A stretch of 7,997 nt of DNA from Candidatus Kaiserbacteria bacterium RIFCSPLOWO2_02_FULL_54_13. Lineage in GTDB: Bacteria > Patescibacteriota > Minisyncoccia > Phycocordibacterales > Phycocordibacteraceae. Under the pieces are notes generated by a model that saw only the letters and a list, made by a program, of their open reading frames with translations, had not been told where the DNA came from and ran no database searches. Of this stretch, positions 3,682 through 7,997 are shown in pieces. The position numbers were made by a program, and so were the translations under genes. How positions within the stretch are numbered: the first letter of the stretch is position 1; every line of letters starts with the position of its first letter. The stretch is taken from contig MFMI01000022.1 of the NCBI GenBank assembly GCA_001783465.1, positions 1-7,997 of the forward strand, in the 5' to 3' direction.

Positions 3682-5586
3682 ATGGCAAAAATTCTTGGTA
3701 TAGATTTGGGCACCACCAACTCCGCGATGGCTATCGTGGAGGGCGGCGAGCCGCGCGTTCTCGAGAACGCCGAGGGCGCGCGCACGACCCCCTCTATCGT
3801 CGCGGTCGGCAAGACTGCTGAGCGCATCGTCGGCACGCTGGCGAAGCGCCAGTCGGTCACCAACCCGCTCAACACCATTTTCCAAATCAAGCGCTTCATC
3901 GGCCACTCCTATGACGAGCCGGAGGTGCAGAAGGATAAGGCCTCCGTCCCGTTTGAAATGAAGAAGGCCGAGAAGGGCGGCATTGAAGTGAAAATGAATG
4001 ATAAGTGGTATCGCCCCGAGGAGCTCTCGGCGATGATTCTCGGGAAGTTGAAGGCCGATGCTGAAGCGAAACTCGGAGAGAAAGTTACCCAGGTGGTCAT
4101 CACCGTCCCCGCCTACTTCAACGACGACCAGCGGAGCGCGACGAAGGCCGCGGGGCAGATTGCCGGCCTTGAGGTCTTGCGCATCATCAATGAGCCGACA
4201 GCCGCCGCGCTTGCCTACGGATTTAATAAAAAGAAAGATGAAAAGATAGCAGTCTTTGACTTCGGAGGCGGGACGTTTGACATCAGTGTGCTGGAGGTAG
4301 GGGGCGACGTGCTGGAGGTCAAGAGTACCGACGGCGACGCGCACCTCGGTGGCAAGGATATTGACCAAAAGATTATCAACTGGCTCGCAGACGAATTTAA
4401 GAAGGAGAGCGGGATAGACGTGCGAGGCGATGCGCTCGCGCGCCAGCGCTTGGACGAGGCCGCCGAAAAGGCGAAGATAGAGTTGAGTTCTGCGATGGAA
4501 ACGGAGATAAATATCCCGTTCCTCACTTCGGACGCCTCGGGTCCGCGTCACCTGCTTATCAAGATGACCCGCGCGAAGCTTGAAGACCTCTCAAACGAAT
4601 TTATTGAGCGCGCGATGGCTATCACCAAGCGCGCGATGGAGGCATCGCCCTTTAAAATTGCCGACATACACGAGGTAATTCTCGTGGGCGGGCAGACGCG
4701 CATGCCGAAAATACAGACCGAGGTGGAGAAGTTTTTCAACAAGAAGCCGAATATGACCGTGAACCCCGATGAGGTAGTGGCTATCGGTGCGGCCATTCAG
4801 GCGGGCATCTTGCAGGGCGATGTGAAGGACATTCTGCTTGTGGATGTCATCCCGCTCTCGCTCGCCATCGAGACGATGGGCGGTGTCGCGACCAAGCTCG
4901 TGGAGCGCAACACGGCGATACCGACGTCGCGTTCTCAAACATTTTCCACCGCAGCAGATAATCAACCCTCGGTAGAGATACACATCACGCAGGGCGAGCG
5001 CGCGATGAGCGCTGACAATAAGTCGCTCGGCAAGTTTATGCTGGACGGCATCCCGCCCGCGCCGCGCGGTCTGCCGCAGGTGGAGGTGACGTTTGATATT
5101 GACGCTTCCGGCATCCTCACCGTGAAGGCGAAGGAGAAAACGACAAGCAAAGAGCAGTCAATAAGAATTGAAGGCTCCACTGGCCTCTCCAAGGCTGATA
5201 TTGAGAAGATGGCGGCCGATGCCGAGGCGCACGCCGCTGATGACGAGAAGCGCAAAGTACTTGTGGAGGCACGCAACCTCGCTGACCAGGCGATATACGC
5301 GGGCGAGAAAGCGATTAAAGAGCATGGAGAAAAAGCAGGTGCAGAGGTGGTGAAGGAGGTGCAGGACAAGATTGACGCACTCAAGACTGCGCGAGCGAGC
5401 GAAGACCCGGCGACGATTAAGACAGCGACCGAGGCGCTCTCGGGGGCGCTCTTCAAGATCGGCGAGGCGATGTCCAAGTCCCAAACCCCGCCGCCCGGAG
5501 GCGAAGCCGCAGGTCCCGACTCTAGTGGAGGGACACCTCCGGAGTCTGCAGGGCCGAAGGACGCTGAATTCAAAGAAAAGCCCTAA
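3682..5586 (+). CDS. dnaK: Chaperone protein DnaK (Hsp70)
   Basis: This is an ATP-driven cytoplasmic chaperone that binds exposed hydrophobic segments of client proteins. Its 634 aa are full length. The nucleotide-binding domain (1-382) shows the phosphate motifs IDLGTTNSAMAIV (7-19) and VFDFGGGTFD (191-200), TVPAYFNDDQR (141-151), INEPTAAALAYGF (169-181) and ILVGGQTRMP (333-342). The interdomain linker and first substrate-binding strand read DILLVDVIPLSLAIET (383-398). The substrate-binding beta domain continues to about 505 and the helical lid to about 600. The tail is a Gly/Pro-rich linker ending DAEFKEKP, a variant of the usual acidic terminus. The linker has Ile where DVTPLSL is nearly universal, and Ala where LGIET is usual. 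The start at 3682 gives the standard MAKILGIDLGTTNS. The next gene begins directly after its TAA. Confidence 0.98.
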   Translation: MAKILGIDLGTTNSAMAIVEGGEPRVLENAEGARTTPSIVAVGKTAERIVGTLAKRQSVTNPLNTIFQIKRFIGHSYDEPEVQKDKASVPFEMKKAEKGGIEVKMNDKWYRPEELSAMILGKLKADAEAKLGEKVTQVVITVPAYFNDDQRSATKAAGQIAGLEVLRIINEPTAAALAYGFNKKKDEKIAVFDFGGGTFDISVLEVGGDVLEVKSTDGDAHLGGKDIDQKIINWLADEFKKESGIDVRGDALARQRLDEAAEKAKIELSSAMETEINIPFLTSDASGPRHLLIKMTRAKLEDLSNEFIERAMAITKRAMEASPFKIADIHEVILVGGQTRMPKIQTEVEKFFNKKPNMTVNPDEVVAIGAAIQAGILQGDVKDILLVDVIPLSLAIETMGGVATKLVERNTAIPTSRSQTFSTAADNQPSVEIHITQGERAMSADNKSLGKFMLDGIPPAPRGLPQVEVTFDIDASGILTVKAKEKTTSKEQSIRIEGSTGLSKADIEKMAADAEAHAADDEKRKVLVEARNLADQAIYAGEKAIKEHGEKAGAEVVKEVQDKIDALKTARASEDPATIKTATEALSGALFKIGEAMSKSQTPPPGGEAAGPDSSGGTPPESAGPKDAEFKEKP

Positions 5587-5943
5587 ATGGAAATTCTCAT
5601 TGCACGTGAGCAGATAGATAAAGAGACGCTTGATGCGCTCGCGAAGGAGTGGCATCACTCGCTCGTGAAGGGTGTCGCGGACATCTCGCGTCTTATCGTT
5701 GCGCTTGGCGGAGAGTGGCACATAGACGCGAATAACCGCCTAATTGAAGACGGGTCGGAGCAGAAAAATCTCTGGGGATTTAACCTCTACCCGAAAGAGA
5801 GCGGGGACAAGGCAATTGAATATAATTCGCTCATCAACATCCGGCCGATGCAAGGGAATAGAAGTATGGAAATAATGGATGAAGAAACCCGAAAGGCTGT
5901 GCGCAAGGTCGTGGCGCTCACCGTTCCATTTCTCGGCCTATGA
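5587..5943 (+). CDS. DUF5674 family protein
   Basis: This 118-aa protein matches DUF5674, a small family I know mainly from candidate-phyla genomes; function unknown. Recognisable blocks are LVKGVADISRLIVALGGEWHIDAN (26-49), GSEQKNLWGFNLYP (56-69) and IEYNSLINIRPMQGNRSMEI (77-96). The conserved His and acidic residues (H45, D47, E55, D56) could form a binding or catalytic site, but this is only a suggestion. The ATG begins on the base after the dnaK stop and there is no Shine-Dalgarno site, so translation probably depends on ribosomes finishing dnaK. Its own TGA overlaps the next gene's ATG (ATGA). The tight coupling suggests stoichiometric co-expression with DnaK. Confidence 0.85.
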   Translation: MEILIAREQIDKETLDALAKEWHHSLVKGVADISRLIVALGGEWHIDANNRLIEDGSEQKNLWGFNLYPKESGDKAIEYNSLINIRPMQGNRSMEIMDEETRKAVRKVVALTVPFLGL

Positions 5944-6221
5944 CGCGCGGCGCGGCATTTTATTTTGCAAATCTTGGTGCCGATGTTTCTCGTTGTATAA
6001 CGGCTTCTCGACAGGGTGATGAGGCGCGCTATAAAGACTCATTATCGCGCGCGTATCGCACACTTGAAGACTTACATAAAGCCGAGCGGCCAGAAGCGTA
6101 CGAGGAGGGCCTGCTGATGCTCCGCGGGCTCGCGCTCGCGCGAGCGACACCAGAGACTCTCGCATCCTTCCAGATATCTCTCGATTCTCTCATCGGTGCA
6201 TTCTCCGCCCGCATTTTGTAA
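5940..6221 (+). CDS. Hypothetical small helical protein
   Basis: This 93-aa protein was not recognised. Its composition is Ala/Leu/Arg/Glu-rich and it should be almost entirely helical, with three or four helices (around 5-25, 27-48, 50-70, 72-92). ALARATPETLASF and LEDLHKAERPEAYEEG mark helix boundaries, and there is no membrane segment. The start ATG overlaps the stop of the DUF5674 gene by 4 nt, which fixes the start and implies translational coupling as the last gene of the dnaK operon. No terminator follows, so some read-through into dnaJ is possible. A small helical bundle could be a regulator or cochaperone, but this rests only on position. Confidence 0.75.
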   Translation: MTRGAAFYFANLGADVSRCITASRQGDEARYKDSLSRAYRTLEDLHKAERPEAYEEGLLMLRGLALARATPETLASFQISLDSLIGAFSARIL

Positions 6222-6230
6222 CGACCCGTT

Positions 6231-6251
6231 TTGTTTTGCATACTAAAACAA
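6231..6251. promoter_or_regulatory. Inverted repeat over the dnaJ -35 region
   Basis: TTGTTTT (6231-6237) and AAAACAA (6245-6251) are perfect 7-bp arms separated by GCATACT. The repeat covers the -35 box (6236-6241) and half of the spacer, a position suited to a repressor operator. No such repeat is seen at dnaK. It might also be a chance AT-rich symmetry. Confidence 0.35.
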
Positions 6252-6264
6252 GTGAGAGTATAAT
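6236..6264 (+). promoter_or_regulatory. dnaJ promoter
   Basis: TTGCAT (6236-6241), 17 nt, consensus TATAAT (6259-6264), then 8 nt to the ATG at 6273. The predicted message is leaderless or has a leader of one or two nt. There is no Shine-Dalgarno site. Confidence 0.7.
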
Positions 6265-6272
6265 CATCATAA

Positions 6273-7388
6273 ATGGCCACAACAAAAGATTATTACAACG
6301 TGCTGGGGATAGATAAGAAGGCGAGTCAGGACGACATTAAAAAGGCGTTCCGTAAGCTCGCGCACAAGTACCACCCCGACAAGGGCGGTACCGACGAAGC
6401 AAGGTTTAAGGAGATTACCGAGGCCTACTCGGTACTCTCCGACGACAAGAAGCGGCGCGAATATGACGCGTATGGGCAGGCGTTTGCCGGTTCGACAGGC
6501 TCACGGCAAGCTGGCGGACAGAACCCGTTTGGCGGATTCTCTGCGCAGGATTTCGGGGACATCTTTAGTGGTTTTTCCGCCGGAGGCGGACCCGCTTTCA
6601 GCGGGGATTTCGGCGATATCTTCGGCGACATATTCTCCGGCGGCAGAGGCGCGCGACAGCAGACGCCTCGCGGACGCGACATCTCCATTGATCTTGAAGT
6701 ACCATTTAAAGATGCGATTTTCGGCACCTCGCGCACAGTCCTCATCGCGAAGGTTTCTACATGTGTTCTCTGTCGCGGTTCAGGCGCAAAACCCGGCACC
6801 GAGCTCGCGACCTGCACGACCTGCAACGGTAGCGGCAAGATACATGAGACGCGCAATTCAATCCTCGGTCAATTCACCTCGGTGCGCGCCTGCGCCGCCT
6901 GCGAGGGCACCGGCAAGATACCGAGGGAGAAGTGCGCGGAGTGCAAGGGCCATGGCGTCCATCGCAAACAAGAAGAGATAAAAATAAATATCCCTGCTGG
7001 CATTGATAACGGCGAGATGATACGCCTGCAGGGGCAGGGCGAGGCGATTAAGACTGGCATCGCGGGCGACCTCTACGTAAAGGTATACGTGAAAGCACAC
7101 GCGACCTTCCGCAGAGACGGCGCGAATCTTGTTATGCATCTGCCGGTCAAGCTGACCGATGCTCTGCTCGGTACGACTGTCTCCATAGAAACGCTAGAAG
7201 GGAAGACGCTGGAGGTAAAAATTCCCGCGATGAAGCGCGCGGAGGAATTGCTCCGCGTCGCCGGCAAAGGTGTCCCTATTGACGGCTCTCGCGGCGACCT
7301 CATCATCCGCCTTGAGGTCGCCCTTCCCCACAAGCTCTCGGGCCAGGCCAAAAAGGTTGTTGAAGACCTCAAATCCGAAGGTCTCTAG
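6273..7388 (+). CDS. dnaJ: Chaperone protein DnaJ (Hsp40, type I)
   Basis: DnaJ brings client proteins to DnaK and stimulates its ATPase. It is 371 aa, full length. The J domain (1-70) carries HPD at 34-36. A Gly/Phe-rich region (about 72-130) contains three DIF motifs (96-98, 115-117, 119-121), which in other DnaJ proteins help regulate DnaK stimulation. The zinc region has all four CxxCxGxG repeats: C164/C167, C181/C184, C207/C210 and C221/C224, so two zinc sites are intact. The two C-terminal client-binding domains (about 133-355) and a short tail follow. ATG 6273 lies 8 nt after a consensus TATAAT. dnaJ has its own promoter although it stands behind the dnaK operon. Confidence 0.97.
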   Translation: MATTKDYYNVLGIDKKASQDDIKKAFRKLAHKYHPDKGGTDEARFKEITEAYSVLSDDKKRREYDAYGQAFAGSTGSRQAGGQNPFGGFSAQDFGDIFSGFSAGGGPAFSGDFGDIFGDIFSGGRGARQQTPRGRDISIDLEVPFKDAIFGTSRTVLIAKVSTCVLCRGSGAKPGTELATCTTCNGSGKIHETRNSILGQFTSVRACAACEGTGKIPREKCAECKGHGVHRKQEEIKINIPAGIDNGEMIRLQGQGEAIKTGIAGDLYVKVYVKAHATFRRDGANLVMHLPVKLTDALLGTTVSIETLEGKTLEVKIPAMKRAEELLRVAGKGVPIDGSRGDLIIRLEVALPHKLSGQAKKVVEDLKSEGL

Positions 7389-7392
7389 GCCG

Positions 7393-7398
7393 TATACT
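7393..7398 (+). promoter_or_regulatory. -10 box for the membrane-protein gene
   Basis: TATACT lies 4 nt after the dnaJ stop and 6 nt before the ATG at 7405. No -35 and no extended -10 TG are seen, so it is weaker than the other cases, but the spacing is the same. Confidence 0.4.
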
Positions 7399-7404
7399 TG
7401 AAGC

Positions 7405-7926
7405 ATGACCGCGACGGAGGGACTCGCACAGGTAAATACGCTCGCGACGAATTACGCCTTCACGGCGTGGAACTCCGCGAGCGACTTTCTCATCATCATC
7501 GTTCTCTTCACCGCCCTCTTCCTCTTCGCGTGGTACATCGGGCGCGCCACCCTCGTCTCGGTGCTGATGGCGTTTTATGCAGGGTACGCGGTCTACGCCG
7601 CGTTCCCGTATATGTCATACCTGCCCACCGCGCCCGCGCTCACGGCGCTCTTGGCACAAGTCGGCCTCTACGCAGGCCTAACCCTCGTGTTCTACATCAT
7701 CCTGCGCCGCGTCGTCGTCTCCGACTTCCTCTATGTCGGCATATTCGGGACTATCATACTCTCGCTCCTCGGCGCGACCTTCCTCATCGCGCTCGCGTAC
7801 CATGTGTTCCCCGTGACCGAGGTCTATCGCTTCACCCCCGCCATTGATCTCCTCTTCGCGGCAAAACAATATTTCTTCTGGTGGTTCACCGCCCCAGCCA
7901 TCGGTCTCTTCTTCCTCGCCCGCTAA
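7405..7926 (+). CDS. Polytopic membrane protein of unknown function
   Basis: The product is a 173-aa predicted inner-membrane protein. Hydrophobic segments lie at about 26-45, 48-70, 80-100, 108-132 and 155-172, so four to five helices, with short loops. The charged residues are few; R101, R102 and the region around D107 mark likely membrane boundaries. There is no cleavable signal peptide. I do not recognise a family, although the overall look (a small helical bundle with aromatic belts such as YFFWWF, 155-160) fits many conserved small membrane proteins. The start ATG 7405 lies 16 nt after the dnaJ stop with a TATACT between. A G/C-biased third position supports real coding. The start of tyrS follows 15 nt later. 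Confidence 0.8.
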   Translation: MTATEGLAQVNTLATNYAFTAWNSASDFLIIIVLFTALFLFAWYIGRATLVSVLMAFYAGYAVYAAFPYMSYLPTAPALTALLAQVGLYAGLTLVFYIILRRVVVSDFLYVGIFGTIILSLLGATFLIALAYHVFPVTEVYRFTPAIDLLFAAKQYFFWWFTAPAIGLFFLAR

Positions 7927-7935
7927 TGGTATAAT
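7927..7935 (+). promoter_or_regulatory. Consensus extended -10 for tyrS
   Basis: TGG-TATAAT is a perfect extended -10 that begins directly after the stop codon of the membrane-protein gene (7924-7926). Six nt separate it from the ATG at 7942. No -35 is evident. Confidence 0.65.
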
Positions 7936-7941
7936 CCGCGC

Positions 7942-7997
7942 ATGAATTTAGCTGAAGAGCTGAAGGCGCGGGGACTTATTGAACATTCATCTACCGC
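7942..7997 (+). CDS. tyrS: Tyrosyl-tRNA synthetase, 5' fragment (tentative)
   Basis: Only 18 complete codons are inside the window: MNLAEELKARGLIEHSST. The pattern N-L-x-E-E-L-K-x-R-G-L-I is typical of the N-terminus of bacterial tyrosyl-tRNA synthetases, where it precedes the Rossmann catalytic domain. TyrRS charges tRNA-Tyr with tyrosine using ATP. The gene is preceded by a consensus extended -10 and no Shine-Dalgarno site. The fragment contains no catalytic motif, so the call rests on the first residues alone. Confidence 0.7.
   Translation, partial: MNLAEELKARGLIEHSST

Noticed and set aside
3670..4551. 293-codon open frame antisense to dnaK
   Set aside because: It lies wholly opposite the conserved dnaK ATPase domain. 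Long antisense frames are common opposite G/C-rich codons, and it has no ribosome-binding site or family resemblance.
7398..7847. 149-codon plus-strand frame, Arg/His-rich
   Set aside because: It is an out-of-frame shadow of the membrane-protein gene at 7405. The hydrophobic frame with regular membrane segments is clearly the coding one.

Overview
This window looks like chromosomal DNA of a Candidate Phyla Radiation (Patescibacteria) bacterium, most likely a Parcubacteria-type lineage. That is an inference from three things: the DUF5674 gene beside dnaK, the very compact packing of small unknown genes around core genes, and the near absence of Shine-Dalgarno sequences. TGA is used as a normal stop in several genes (positions 1411, 2395, 3018, 5941), so the recoded Gracilibacteria/Absconditabacteria (TGA = Gly) do not fit.

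Layout. Positions 1-354 contain no convincing gene but hold several palindromes and end in a strong hairpin. Positions 355-1080 (minus strand) encode an AT-rich DUF3800 protein. Divergent from it, 1180-1651 carries a pair of small genes of the DUF4258 and DUF2283 families, arranged like a toxin-antitoxin module. Next, 1684-1851 is a compact unit with a near-consensus promoter, a Shine-Dalgarno site, a 35-codon reading frame and a Rho-independent terminator lying inside that frame. It is followed by a separately promoted gene (1933-2397) for an unrecognised protein with a charged, probably coiled-coil C-terminus, closed by a textbook terminator. I read 355-2397 as an accessory segment.

The core segment is the Hsp70 chaperone cluster: grpE (2472-3020), two inserted small genes (an unknown one and a DUF2335 membrane protein, 3033-3624), dnaK (3682-5586), a DUF5674 gene and a small helical protein translationally coupled behind dnaK (5587-6221), and dnaJ (6273-7388). 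A polytopic membrane protein follows (7405-7926), then the first codons of what looks like tyrosyl-tRNA synthetase (7942 to the window edge). DnaK, DnaJ and GrpE together form the ATP-driven folding machine: DnaJ delivers clients and stimulates ATP hydrolysis, and GrpE exchanges the nucleotide. No CIRCE operator was seen upstream of these genes.

The most striking observation is promoter placement. In eight genes a -10 hexamer, often an extended -10 (TGN plus hexamer), ends only 6-8 nt before the start codon, so transcription should begin at or within a few nt of the start codon and give leaderless mRNAs. In two cases the TGA stop codon of the upstream gene is itself the TGN of the extended -10. 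A second recurrent element, a C-rich/G-rich hairpin followed by a GGGAGG-TTTGAC-like -35 region, occurs two to three times in the accessory segment.
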